From the NCBI GenBank assembly GCA_029975475.1, contig JARKPB010000015.1:44989-108988 (forward strand): 64,000 nt of DNA, written 5' to 3'. How positions within the stretch are numbered: position 1 is the stretch's first letter; each line of letters starts with the position of its first letter. Under the pieces are notes generated by a model. That model made no database searches, had not been told where the DNA came from, and saw only the letters and a list, made by a program, of their open reading frames with translations. Both the position numbers and the translations under genes were made by a program. This document shows, one piece after another, positions 25,144 through 33,029 of the stretch. The DNA is from Anaerolineaceae bacterium. Its GTDB lineage: Bacteria > Chloroflexota > Anaerolineae > Anaerolineales > Anaerolineaceae.

Positions 25144-25237
25144 ATTCGTTTTTGCGGAAAAAACGAATCGAAACGAATGGGGTTATTAAGGTTCAGCGAG
25201 GCAAGATTATTATAGAACAATAATTCTAAATGTCAAG
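25144..25237 (-). repeat. Promoter cassette, inverted-duplicate copy 2
   Basis: The reverse complement of this stretch matches 5596-5687: a consensus promoter, CTTGCCTCGC, CCATTCGTTTCGATTCG, and ATTCG/CGAAT arms of a palindrome (25044+100: arms at 25144-25153 and 25159-25168 with a 5-bp gap). It reads toward the FtsK-like operon. The RHS remnant lies on its upstream side, as in copy 1. Confidence 0.8.
25209..25236 (-). promoter_or_regulatory. Distal promoter of the FtsK-like operon, cassette copy 2
   Basis: On the minus strand TTGACA (25236-25231), 16 bp, TATAAT (25214-25209). The operator TAGAA-N6-TTCTA lies at 25213-25228. Its hexamers, spacer length and operator phase are identical to the promoter at 5597. 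Transcripts would cross the ATTCG palindrome and the proximal promoter. Confidence 0.72.
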
Positions 25238-25379
25238 CAGCAATCCCTTCCAGCAAAAAACACCCTCAAAGCGGTTAGACCAAATTTATTGGTTGAAACC
25301 AGGAGAAATCCCGCAGCTGACCCCTTTTTTGATGTGACAGACGCCAGGTACGCTTTAAGCAACACCGCTGGCCAGCGCG

Positions 25380-25680
25380 GTTTACATCTACTACGACGAC
25401 GGCCGCCGGGTCATGTCGATCCTCAACCAGCGCGTTCCCGGCTACCCCTCGCCGCTTTACAAGCTGATGGTGGACAGCAGCAGCCAGCAGGTGAGCTAAC
25501 GTTACAGCGCGGGCGGGCAGCTCATCGCCGCGCGCGCGGTCAACGGCGGGCTGGAGGGCCTGAACTGGCTGCTGGATGACCCCCTCGGCTCGGCGGCGCT
25601 GAGCCTGAACTCGGACGGCACGCCCGGCGCGGAACTGCGCTATACTTTCTTTGGCGAGACGCGCGCCACCCTTCGGGGAT
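25380..25680 (+). pseudogene. RHS-repeat protein remnant, copy 2
   Basis: This frame reads VYIYYDDGRRV, then KLMVDSSSQQVS, a TAA stop at 25497-25499, then RYSAGGQLIAARAVNGG, LNWLLDDPLGSAALSLNSDG and ELRYTFFGETRA. That order, ending in the xxFGETR motif, is the end of an RHS/YD-repeat core. The in-frame stop and missing N-terminal part mark it as a pseudogene. Its centre is closely similar to the minus-strand remnant at 5342-5535 but keeps more of the downstream end. Confidence 0.75.
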
Positions 25681-25706
25681 TTTCAACAACCAGGAGCGCT
25701 GGTTCG

Positions 25707-26087
25707 ATGCGAATTCAATTACCCTATCTCCAACGGATGCAGTTCAACCAGCAGGTCTGGGCGATTGCCCGCCAGATCCCGCCGGGGCGCGTCTTTACCT
25801 ACGGCGAGATTGCCCAACTGCTCTCCCTGCCGGAAGGCATCCCCTTCGACCAGTTCATCGCCTTTCGCGCCCGCTGGGTCGGCTCGGCCATGGCTGCCTG
25901 CCCGGCGGATGTGCCCTGGCAGCGCGTGATCAACGCCCAGGGGATGATCAGCCAGCGGCCCGGCGCGGAGGAACAGCGCCGCCTGCTGGAAGCCGAGGGG
26001 GTTACATTTAACGAGCGCGGCAGGGTGGATTTGAAGAAATACGGCTGGGAAGGCCCGGCTGAAAGCGCTCCCCCGCGGCTGATCTGA
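25707..26087 (+). CDS. Alkyltransferase-like DNA repair protein (ATL)
   Basis: A 126-residue protein with the DNA-binding fold of O6-alkylguanine methyltransferase: IPPGRVFTYGEIA, then WVGSAMAACPADVPWQRVINAQG. At the methyltransferase active site PCHRV it reads PWQRV, with tryptophan 71 in place of the catalytic cysteine, which defines ATL proteins. ATLs bind alkylated guanines and hand them to nucleotide excision repair. AGGAG precedes ATG 25707; ATG 25737 is an alternative start. The insertion around PFDQFIAFRARW is somewhat longer than usual. It begins just after the RHS remnant. Confidence 0.88.
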   Translation: MRIQLPYLQRMQFNQQVWAIARQIPPGRVFTYGEIAQLLSLPEGIPFDQFIAFRARWVGSAMAACPADVPWQRVINAQGMISQRPGAEEQRRLLEAEGVTFNERGRVDLKKYGWEGPAESAPPRLI

Positions 26088-26098
26088 CCGCGGGGGAG
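26068..26098. terminator. Hairpin between convergent ATL and E2 genes
   Basis: CTCCCCCGCGG (26068-26078), a 9-nt loop, CCGCGGGGGAG (26088-26098) is a perfect 11-bp stem. It begins inside the last codons of the ATL gene and is followed by TTGTTT on the plus strand. Confidence 0.6.
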
Positions 26099-26102
26099 TT
26101 GT

Positions 26103-27389
26103 TTACTGCCAGTTTTCCAGGGTCTTGACGACCGAGGAAAGGAATCCGTCGGCGCTGTCGCCGTCCAGGATGCGGTGGTCAAAGGTGAAGGAGAGATAGA
26201 CCATCGGGCGGATGGCAATGGCGTCATCCAGCACCACGGCGCGCTTCTGGATCGCGCCGATCCCGAGGATGCCGCACTGCGGCTGGTTGATAATAGGGGT
26301 GGCGAAGAGCGAGCCGGAGGTGCCGTGATTGGTGATGGAGAAGGTGCCGCCTTTGACCTCATCCGGCTGGAGGCGGTGAGCGCGGGCGCGGCCCGCCAGG
26401 TCGTTGACCGCCCGCGCCAGGCCGAGCAGGGAGAGGTTGTCCGCGTCGCGGATGACCGGGACGATCAAGCCTTCCGCGCCGAGCGAGACGGCCATGCCGA
26501 TGTGGATGCGCGGGTGGATCAAAACGCCTTCGTCCTGCCAGGAGGAATTTGCCAGCGGAACGGCCTTCAGACCAGCGGTGACGGCGGCGATGAAATAAGG
26601 GGTGAAGGTCAGGCGCTGGCCTTCACGCTCAAAAGCGGCTTGATGGGCCTGGCGGTGAGCCACCACCCGCGCCAGGTTGGCTTCCATCACCGTGGTGACG
26701 TGCGGGGAGGTGCGCTTGCTTTCCAGCATGTGGGCGGCGATGGCTCGGCGCATGCTGGTGTGCGGGATCAGTTTTCCACCAGCGTCGGTCCCTTGAACGG
26801 GGGCAGGTTCTTTGGCAGGGGCTTTCGCTCCCGCGCCGAACTGCAATTCGGTGGGGCGGAAGAGGTCGCCTTCGCCGGGGGTCTCCCAGGCAGCCGGCTC
26901 AGCCTTGCTTTTGCCAGCCTCGATGTAGGCGAGCACATCCTTCTTGGTGATGCGCCCGTTTTCGCCGCTGCCTTTCACCTGCTGCAAATCCACGTTGAAT
27001 TCGCCGGCCAGTTTTGCCACCACCGGGGAGATAAAGCCCAGGTCGCGGCTGCGGCCGGCAGCCGGAGCAGGGGCAGGGGCGGGAGCGGAGGGTTGAGGCA
27101 CGGCCGGGCTGTGCGCCGCGGCGGGCGCGCCGCTGTCTTCCAGCGTTTCGCCGGGCTGGCCGATCCAGGCGAGGGGCGTGCCGGCGCGCACGGTGGTGCC
27201 TTCGGCCACCAGGATCTTGAGCAGCAGGCCGGAGGCCGGGCTGGGGATTTCCGTATCCACCTTGTCGGTGTTGACCTCCAGCAGCGCCTGGAATTCTTCA
27301 ACCGGGCTGCCTTCGGCAATCAGCCACCTGGTAACCGTGCCTTCCACCACCGATTCACCCAGCTGGGGCATGACGACTTTGGTTGCCAT
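26103..27389 (-). CDS. Dihydrolipoamide acyltransferase E2, second complex
   Basis: A 428-residue E2. The lipoyl domain is at about 1-77 with lysine 43 in VNTDKVDTE. A Pro/Ala linker of about 30 residues follows, then one E3-binding domain at about 115-150 (ISPVVAKLAGEFNV...GSGENGRITKKDV), a linker, and the catalytic domain from about 205 ending in FDHRILDGDSA. The NTDKVDTE lipoyl motif and HRILDG favour the 2-oxoglutarate/branched-chain-type E2 rather than the first operon's E2. It is the last gene of the minus-strand operon, 9 bp after E1 beta. Confidence 0.95.
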   Translation of the reverse strand: MATKVVMPQLGESVVEGTVTRWLIAEGSPVEEFQALLEVNTDKVDTEIPSPASGLLLKILVAEGTTVRAGTPLAWIGQPGETLEDSGAPAAAHSPAVPQPSAPAPAPAPAAGRSRDLGFISPVVAKLAGEFNVDLQQVKGSGENGRITKKDVLAYIEAGKSKAEPAAWETPGEGDLFRPTELQFGAGAKAPAKEPAPVQGTDAGGKLIPHTSMRRAIAAHMLESKRTSPHVTTVMEANLARVVAHRQAHQAAFEREGQRLTFTPYFIAAVTAGLKAVPLANSSWQDEGVLIHPRIHIGMAVSLGAEGLIVPVIRDADNLSLLGLARAVNDLAGRARAHRLQPDEVKGGTFSITNHGTSGSLFATPIINQPQCGILGIGAIQKRAVVLDDAIAIRPMVYLSFTFDHRILDGDSADGFLSSVVKTLENWQ

Positions 27390-27398
27390 GACTGCCTC

Positions 27399-28379
27399 CT
27401 AGTAGCGCGCCAGGTCGCGGGCGGCGCTGGCGATCTTTTGCGGGTTGACCATGAACCAGTCCTGGAAGGGATGGCTGAAGGGCACCCCGGGGACATCCGG
27501 CCCGGCCAGGCGGCGCACCGGCGCATCCAGGTCGGTGAAGGCGTGCTCGGCGATGGTGGCGGCGATTTCAGCGCCGTACCCGCCGGTCAGGTTGTCTTCG
27601 TGCACGATCAGCGCCTTGCCGGTGCGGCGCACCGATTCCAGGATGGTGGCGCGGTCTACCGGGTAAAGCGTGCGCAGATCCACCACCTCGGCCTGGATGC
27701 CCTCGCCGGCCAGTTCTTCGGCGGCCTGCAGGGCGTAATAGTGCATCATGCCGTAGGCAAAGATGCTCAGGTCGCTGCCCGGGCGGGTGACCGCGGCCGG
27801 TCCGATCGGCACGGTGTATTCCCCCTCAGGTACTTCGCCCTTGATCAGCCGGTAGCCTTTCTTGGGCTCAAAGAACAGCACCGGGTTGGGGTCGCGCACG
27901 GCCGATTTAAGCAAGCCTTTGGCGTCGTAGGGATTGGAGGGGATGACGATCTTGAGACCGGGGGTGGTGAAAAAGGCTTCAACGCTCTGGGAATGATACA
28001 GGCCGCCGCTGATGCCGCCGCCGTAAGGCGCGCGGAAGACCATCGGCACGGTCCACTCGCCGTTGGAACGGTAGCACATTTTGGCGGCTTCGTTGATAAT
28101 CTGGTTGAAGGCCGGGGCGATGAAATCGGCGAACTGGATCTCGCAAATCGGCTTCATCCCGTAAAGCGCCGCGCCGATGCCCACCCCGGCGATGGAAAGT
28201 TCCGCCAGGGGCGAATCGATCACCCGCTCCGAGCCGTACTTGTCATACAGGCCCTGGGTGGCGCGGAAAACCCCGCCGCGCACGCCGACATCCTCGCCAA
28301 CGATGAAGACATCCGGGTCGCGGGCCAGTTCTTCATCCATCGCCTGGCGGATAGCCTCGATCAGGGTAATTTCAGCCAC
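27399..28379 (-). CDS. 2-oxoacid dehydrogenase E1 beta subunit, second complex
   Basis: A 326-residue E1 beta with the family segments VFIVGEDVGVRGGVFRAT, GLYDKYG, DSPLAELSI and CEIQFADFI. The GTG start at 28379 lies in GTGGCTGA, overlapping the E1 alpha stop by 8 bp, and has AGGAGG seven bases upstream; the open frame continues further upstream but is covered by E1 alpha. Sequence features are of the branched-chain/pyruvate E1 beta group. Confidence 0.94.
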   Translation of the reverse strand: MAEITLIEAIRQAMDEELARDPDVFIVGEDVGVRGGVFRATQGLYDKYGSERVIDSPLAELSIAGVGIGAALYGMKPICEIQFADFIAPAFNQIINEAAKMCYRSNGEWTVPMVFRAPYGGGISGGLYHSQSVEAFFTTPGLKIVIPSNPYDAKGLLKSAVRDPNPVLFFEPKKGYRLIKGEVPEGEYTVPIGPAAVTRPGSDLSIFAYGMMHYYALQAAEELAGEGIQAEVVDLRTLYPVDRATILESVRRTGKALIVHEDNLTGGYGAEIAATIAEHAFTDLDAPVRRLAGPDVPGVPFSHPFQDWFMVNPQKIASAARDLARY

Positions 28380-29355
28380 GGCGCACCTCCTCGACATAGA
28401 CCGGGTAAGCCGCTTCGCTGACATCCGGGTAGGGGGCGGCTTCGGCTGCGGCCACGGCCGCGTCCACCATTTCCTTGGCTTTCGTTTCCATTTCTTCCAC
28501 CAGTTTGGCGTTTAACACGCCTTCTTTTTCCAACACCTGGCGGCTGATCAGGATGGCGTCGTTGCGTTTGCCTTCCTCCACTTCCTCGCGGGAGCGGTAA
28601 GAGCGGTCGTCATCATCCGAGGAGTGCGGGGTGATGCGGTTGACGCGGGCTTCGATGAGAGTCGGGCCGCCGCCGCTGCGGGCGCGCTCGACCGCTTCGG
28701 ACATGACGTTGTAGACTTCGAGAACGTTCGAGCCGTCTACCGAAAGACCGCGCAGACCGAGGCCGCAAGCTTTGTCAGCGGCGGAGGGAACGGCCATCTG
28801 TTTGGCCGACGGCACCGAGATGGCGTACTGGTTGTTCTGCACCATGAAGATCACCGGCAGCTGGTGCACCGCGGCCCAGTTAACCGCCTCGTACCACTCG
28901 CCCTGCGAGGTGGAGCCTTCACCCAGGGTGGTGAAGACCACCCTGTCGTCCCCGCGCAGTTTGATCGCCAGACCGATGCCGGCGGCATGCACGCACTGGG
29001 TGGCCACCGGAGCGGAATGGCTGACCGCGTTGGCGCGCCGCAGGCTCCAGTGGCTGGGCATCTGGCGCGCGCCGGAGTTGGGTTCGCCAGCCTTGCCCAT
29101 CAGGCTGAGGATGAACTCGGTCGGGGTGTAGCCCAGCGCGACCATCAACGCCAGGTCGCGGTAGTAGGGGGTGACCCAGTCTTCGCCGCGCCGCAGCGCG
29201 TAAGCCGCGCCAACCTGAGCGGCTTCGTGACCGATACCCGAAATGTGGAAAGCGATCTTGCCCTGGCGGTGCAGCACCCAGGCGCGCTCGTCCAGCCGGC
29301 GGGCGAGCAGCATCGTCCAGTACATTTCGCGTTTGATTTCGGCAGTTAATGCCAT
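28372..29355 (-). CDS. 2-oxoacid dehydrogenase E1 alpha subunit, second complex (branched-chain-like)
   Basis: A 327-residue ThDP subunit. The cofactor motif reads TTLGEGSTSQGEWYE through VQNNQYAIS; the HISGIGHEAAQ and PYYRDLALMVALG segments are typical of branched-chain 2-oxoacid dehydrogenase E1 alpha. The R-S-Y-R-S phosphorylation-loop region (DDDRSYRSREE) is preserved. It is the first gene of the operon. With no E3 gene here, the complex presumably uses the lpdA product from 7.7 kb. Confidence 0.94.
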   Translation of the reverse strand: MALTAEIKREMYWTMLLARRLDERAWVLHRQGKIAFHISGIGHEAAQVGAAYALRRGEDWVTPYYRDLALMVALGYTPTEFILSLMGKAGEPNSGARQMPSHWSLRRANAVSHSAPVATQCVHAAGIGLAIKLRGDDRVVFTTLGEGSTSQGEWYEAVNWAAVHQLPVIFMVQNNQYAISVPSAKQMAVPSAADKACGLGLRGLSVDGSNVLEVYNVMSEAVERARSGGGPTLIEARVNRITPHSSDDDDRSYRSREEVEEGKRNDAILISRQVLEKEGVLNAKLVEEMETKAKEMVDAAVAAAEAAPYPDVSEAAYPVYVEEVRRG

Positions 29356-29494
29356 TGAGTAAACCTCCCGCTAGCGTTGGATAGAATAATTTATACCCAC
29401 TTTGTCAATAATTAGAGTGTACCGGAAATCGATTAAAATTGCAATTCCCGCCTTCTGGATGCCCGCCGGACGGCGCAAACAGCCAAATTTGATC

Positions 29495-29523
29495 TTGTCA
29501 AAAATTGGCTCTTTGCTGATAAT
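29495..29523 (+). promoter_or_regulatory. Promoter of the zinc-ribbon protein gene
   Basis: TTGTCA (29495-29500), 17 bp, GATAAT (29518-29523), 18 bp before the ATG. The 186-bp divergent gap also carries a minus-strand TTGACA near 29390-29396 that could serve the E1 alpha operon, without a clear -10. Confidence 0.6.
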
Positions 29524-29541
29524 CAAGCACAAGGAACGATC

Positions 29542-30165
29542 ATGACGGCTGACCTCGCAGAACTTGAACGGCAAATGGCCGAAGCGCACTTTCGCGGCGA
29601 CCGGCGCGCCGCCGGCGTTCTGGCCGATCAAATTTTACGAAGCGACCTGCTTAACCCCGCCGCATGGGAGGTGATCTATTGGCTGATGAATTCCAATCAG
29701 CCGATGGAAGCCTTCCAGCGCTGGTTTGTGGGCAAGTATTATCCTTCGCGGCTCAAAGATCTATCGCAGCAGTCCGCTCCGCCAGAGGGGGCGAATGAGG
29801 CGGATTCCAGACCTGGTGCGGATTCAAACGCCGGGCAGCCTCTCTTGAACCGTCAGGTCTGTCCCAAGTGCGGCAGCGCCATCACGGCGGGGATGATTTT
29901 TTGCGAACGGTGCGGCTATTTTATGGCGCCGCAGCCCAAGCACACCGCCGAGCTGCTCGCGAGTCCGGGCTCGAAATACTGCCCGGAATGCGGAACGCCG
30001 TATATCCCCGGCGCCGGGTTTTGCAAGCAATGCGGAAAAGCGCGGACGTTGATAACCGAAGACCTGGAAGCATACAGCCAGAACCTGGCCGGCACAGCCC
30101 CGCTGGGCAGCGGGCTTTCGGCTGAGGACGCGGGCGAGGGGGAAGCGAAAGCGGACGCGCCCTGA
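29542..30165 (+). CDS. Zinc-ribbon protein of unknown function
   Basis: A 207-residue protein. The first 80 residues form a helical domain (LAELERQMAEAHFRGDRRAAGVLADQIL), which looks like a short TPR-like region. Two zinc ribbons follow: CPKCG...CERCG at about 111-132 and CPECG...CKQCG at about 151-171. The last 35 residues are acidic and disordered. Similar architectures occur as scaffold proteins in Chloroflexota; the partner is unknown. It is divergent from the second dehydrogenase operon. Confidence 0.78.
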   Translation: MTADLAELERQMAEAHFRGDRRAAGVLADQILRSDLLNPAAWEVIYWLMNSNQPMEAFQRWFVGKYYPSRLKDLSQQSAPPEGANEADSRPGADSNAGQPLLNRQVCPKCGSAITAGMIFCERCGYFMAPQPKHTAELLASPGSKYCPECGTPYIPGAGFCKQCGKARTLITEDLEAYSQNLAGTAPLGSGLSAEDAGEGEAKADAP

Positions 30166-30398
30166 GCCAGCAAGCGCCAGGAGCGGGAAGATCCGCGCTG
30201 CCAGGGCAGACGAACTGCCCGCGGCGCCGCGCCCTGCCAGCGGCCGCAGGCTGTACTGCATTCCCTTTTCGCTTTTGCGCGTTTTTTTTGCCAGGGATGG
30301 ATTTGTCGAACGGCCGCCCGCGCAGGCTCCGCAGTTCTGGCGGAACGGATCGAAATTTAACGCGAAAAACCGGGACTGGATGTGCTGCTGCGCGCGGT
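30166..30398. other. Intergenic region with no convincing gene
   Basis: This 233-bp gap between convergent genes holds short GC-rich open frames with unnatural composition and a TTTTTTTT run at 30283-30290 but no good stem before it. I see no RNA or promoter here. Confidence 0.5.
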
Positions 30399-31265
30399 TT
30401 AAGCCGGGCGGCAGACCGCGTCGGCGATTTTTGCCGCGCGGACGGTGGCGGCGACGTCGTGCACGCGCACAATATCCGCACCGCGCAGAATGCCAGCCAC
30501 GGCGGCTGCCAGCGAACCTTCCAGGCGCTCGGCGGGCGGAAGGTCTAGGATGTGACCGATGAATGACTTGCGCGACGCGCCGAGCAGCACCGGGAAGCCC
30601 AGCGCTTTAATTTCATCCAGGCGGTTAATCAGTTCAAAATTCTGGGCAATGGACTTGCCGAATCCCAGTCCGGGGTCAAGGATGATGTTTTGATCGGGGA
30701 TGCCGGCCGAACGGGCGATAGCCACGCTTTGCAGCAATTCCGCTTTCACCTCGCCGAGCAGGTCGGCGTAATCCGCGCCCAGGTAACGCCCGCCCAGGCG
30801 CGCATCCAACGCCACACTGGCCGGTCTGGAGCGGTTGTGCATCAGCACCGCCACGGCGCGGTGTCTGGAAATAACCTCCGCCATCTCCGGGTCAGCGCGC
30901 ATTCCCCAGACGTCGTTGATCCAGTCCGCGCCGGCTTCCAGCGCCTGGCGGGCAACTTCGGCTTTGGAAGTATCAACTGATAGAACACAGCCGGTATTTT
31001 CAGCTACCAGGGCGCGCACCAGCGGGATGACCCGCGCCAGTTCTTCTTCAAGGCTGACCGGAGCGGAGCCGGGGCGGGTGCTTTCGCCGCCAATATCGAG
31101 GATATCCGCGCCGGCAGCGGCGAAGGCGCGCGCCTGCTGAAGCGCGGCTTCCAGTCCGTTCGCGCGGGCCAGCAGTCCGTCGCCGGAAAAAGAATCCGGC
31201 GTCAGGTTGAGAATCCCCATCACAAAGGTGCGCTGGCCAAAAGCCAGACTGCGCGGAGCGTGCAT
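30399..31265 (-). CDS. folP: Dihydropteroate synthase
   Basis: A 288-residue TIM-barrel enzyme that joins 6-hydroxymethyl-dihydropterin pyrophosphate to p-aminobenzoate. Signature segments are MGILNLTPDSFSGDG (residues 16-30), DIGGESTRPGS, INDVWG, and DPGLGFGKS. It lies 1 bp after folK on the same strand, so pterin activation and condensation are encoded together. Length and motifs are normal. Confidence 0.96.
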   Translation of the reverse strand: MHAPRSLAFGQRTFVMGILNLTPDSFSGDGLLARANGLEAALQQARAFAAAGADILDIGGESTRPGSAPVSLEEELARVIPLVRALVAENTGCVLSVDTSKAEVARQALEAGADWINDVWGMRADPEMAEVISRHRAVAVLMHNRSRPASVALDARLGGRYLGADYADLLGEVKAELLQSVAIARSAGIPDQNIILDPGLGFGKSIAQNFELINRLDEIKALGFPVLLGASRKSFIGHILDLPPAERLEGSLAAAVAGILRGADIVRVHDVAATVRAAKIADAVCRPA

Positions 31266-31266
31266 C

Positions 31267-31941
31267 TTAGCTTTCCTTTAACTTAATTAGGGTTTGCGCC
31301 ACCCGGCGGGCGCGGGTATCCGGTTTTTTGGCTTCGGCGATCCAGTCGGTGTAAGCCTTGCGGTGAGAGGCGGGCAGAAGGGCGAAGCGTTCGCGCGCCG
31401 CGGGGTCAGCCCGCAGCGCCAGACGAAAATCTTGGTCCAGATTGACCGGCAGGGGCGGGGCATGGCGGCTGATTTCCTCGGGCGGCAGGCTGGCGAGCAG
31501 TTCGCGCACCGTCAGACCGCTTTGCGGGTGGCGCGCATCGGGGGCAAGATCCGCCAGGGGGCGCAGGACAAACAGCCGCGCGGCCATCTGGGGGTGCGGG
31601 ATTTGTAATTCAGGCAGGTTGAGGATCCGATCTTGGTAAAAAAGGATATCCAGATCAATGACGCGCGGACCGTAGCGCCGCCCGGGTTGACGTCCCAGCC
31701 TGGTCTCTAAATCTTTGAGGTATTTTAACAGCTCAACCGGCGCAAGGCGGGTTTCTGCCTCAAAGACCAGGTTGAGAAATTTGGGCTGATCCAGGACGCC
31801 CCAGGGCGGGGTTTCATAGACCGGGGAAGTTCGCAGCGGTATAACCTGCGGCGGCAGACCTTCCAGGGCATTGATCAGGTTTCCCAGCCGGTCGCCCAGG
31901 TTGCTGCCAGCTGCCAGGTAAATCAAGACGGTTTCAGACAT
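31267..31941 (-). CDS. folK: HPPK (2-amino-4-hydroxy-6-hydroxymethyldihydropteridine diphosphokinase) fused to a YdeI-like tail
   Basis: Residues 1-155 are a complete HPPK: GSNLGDR, SPVYETPPWGVLDQPKFLN, RRYGPRVIDLDIL and IPHPQMAARLFVLRPLAD. HPPK proteins usually end near 160. Here about 55 residues continue (168-224), reading DFRLALRADPAARERFALLP, then SHRKAYTDWIAEAKKPDTRARRV, which matches the C-terminal domain of YdeI/OmpD-associated proteins. That domain is of uncertain function. There is no frame interruption, so this is a real fusion. It is in an apparent operon with folP and homoserine dehydrogenase. Confidence 0.93.
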   Translation of the reverse strand: MSETVLIYLAAGSNLGDRLGNLINALEGLPPQVIPLRTSPVYETPPWGVLDQPKFLNLVFEAETRLAPVELLKYLKDLETRLGRQPGRRYGPRVIDLDILFYQDRILNLPELQIPHPQMAARLFVLRPLADLAPDARHPQSGLTVRELLASLPPEEISRHAPPLPVNLDQDFRLALRADPAARERFALLPASHRKAYTDWIAEAKKPDTRARRVAQTLIKLKES

Positions 31942-31947
31942 GCCTGC

Positions 31948-32982
31948 TTACTGCCCGCGCAGGGCATTGATAATATCCGCCAGCAGACCGTAAGCGGTCG
32001 TCTCTGGCCCGGGGTCGCTTTCGAGGATTCCCAGCCCGGGCAGGGTATCCATCTGAAACTGCACAAAAGAACTGGTGCCGTTGACGGCAAAGAGCGGCGA
32101 ATCCGGGCCAACCTGCTGCGGTTTGACGCTGGCTTCAATCAGCTGGCTGCCGCGCCGCCGGGCGGTGCAGACCAGCTTCCAGCGCTGGCCGGCTTTACGC
32201 GCGGCGGCGATTTGTTTCTGGGTCAATCCGCGGATGCCTTCGCGCTGCACTTCCTGAGGTTTGAGGGGGATGCCGAGCAGGACGGTGGAAAGGGCGGCGA
32301 CTTTAATCGCCGCGTCCCAGCCATCCACATCGGCAGAGGGGTCCGTTTCGGTGATACCGATCGAGCGGCCGTATTCAATCGCCTCCTCGAAGGTTTTCCC
32401 CTGCTCCATCATCTCCAGCAGCAGATTGGTGCAGGAGTTAAGGATGCCGCGGAAGCCGATCAGTTCGGCCGCGGGTAGCGGGCCGCGAAAGAGGGAGAAG
32501 ATCGGCGCGCCGTCCATCACGGCCGATTCAAACAGGAAGCGCCGGCCCACGCTGGCTGCCAGGCTGCTTAGTTCCTGGTAATGGTGAGCCACGGGGCCTT
32601 TGTTGGCTGTGACCGCGTGCATCCCCTGGCGCAGGGCAGCGCGGATGTGCGCCGCCGCCGGCTCGCCGGTGTGGTGGTTGACCGGACTGTTTTCGAGCAG
32701 CACGTCCGCCGGGCAGGCGGCGATGAATTCCAGCATGTCCTGCGGCGCCGGCTGCTGGGACAGCAGGTCGAGAGAGGCTCCGCGCTGCATCGTGCGCAGG
32801 GCAACCGACAGGCGAATTCCACCGGCGTCAATTGCCTTGCCGTGGCGGGCGGTGGCGATTCCGGTAACGATCAGGTTTAGACCGTAACGCTGCTCCAGCT
32901 CATCCTTTTTGCGGGTGATCAATCGGGCGAAAGCCTGTCCGACATTACCAAAACCGATCATACACAGCGATACCTGTTTCAT
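31948..32982 (-). CDS. hom: Homoserine dehydrogenase
   Basis: A 344-residue NAD(P)-dependent enzyme converting aspartate semialdehyde to homoserine for threonine and methionine synthesis. The Rossmann motif is MIGFGNVGQAFA (residues 8-19), NKGPV marks the substrate region, and GILNSCTNLLLEMM plus ETDPSADVDGWDAAIK give the catalytic segment. There is no C-terminal ACT domain, so it belongs to the short, less-feedback-regulated type. It lies 6 bp upstream of folK, which suggests cotranscription although the pathways differ. Confidence 0.95.
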   Translation of the reverse strand: MKQVSLCMIGFGNVGQAFARLITRKKDELEQRYGLNLIVTGIATARHGKAIDAGGIRLSVALRTMQRGASLDLLSQQPAPQDMLEFIAACPADVLLENSPVNHHTGEPAAAHIRAALRQGMHAVTANKGPVAHHYQELSSLAASVGRRFLFESAVMDGAPIFSLFRGPLPAAELIGFRGILNSCTNLLLEMMEQGKTFEEAIEYGRSIGITETDPSADVDGWDAAIKVAALSTVLLGIPLKPQEVQREGIRGLTQKQIAAARKAGQRWKLVCTARRRGSQLIEASVKPQQVGPDSPLFAVNGTSSFVQFQMDTLPGLGILESDPGPETTAYGLLADIINALRGQ

Positions 32983-33029
32983 GCTTCACCTCCGAAAGGA
33001 TGGCTTATTTTAACATCTTCCTGCCGTAA

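Noticed and set aside
5342..25680. The duplicated segments as an insertion sequence with terminal repeats
   Set aside because: There is no transposase between or within them, and the 19-kb interior consists of housekeeping genes.
26175..28421. A 748-residue open frame on the plus strand opposite the second E1/E2 operon
   Set aside because: It is a mirror of high-GC codon use in real genes on the other strand; its translation is rich in Gly, Arg, His and Gln with no domain, and the minus-strand genes have clear motifs.
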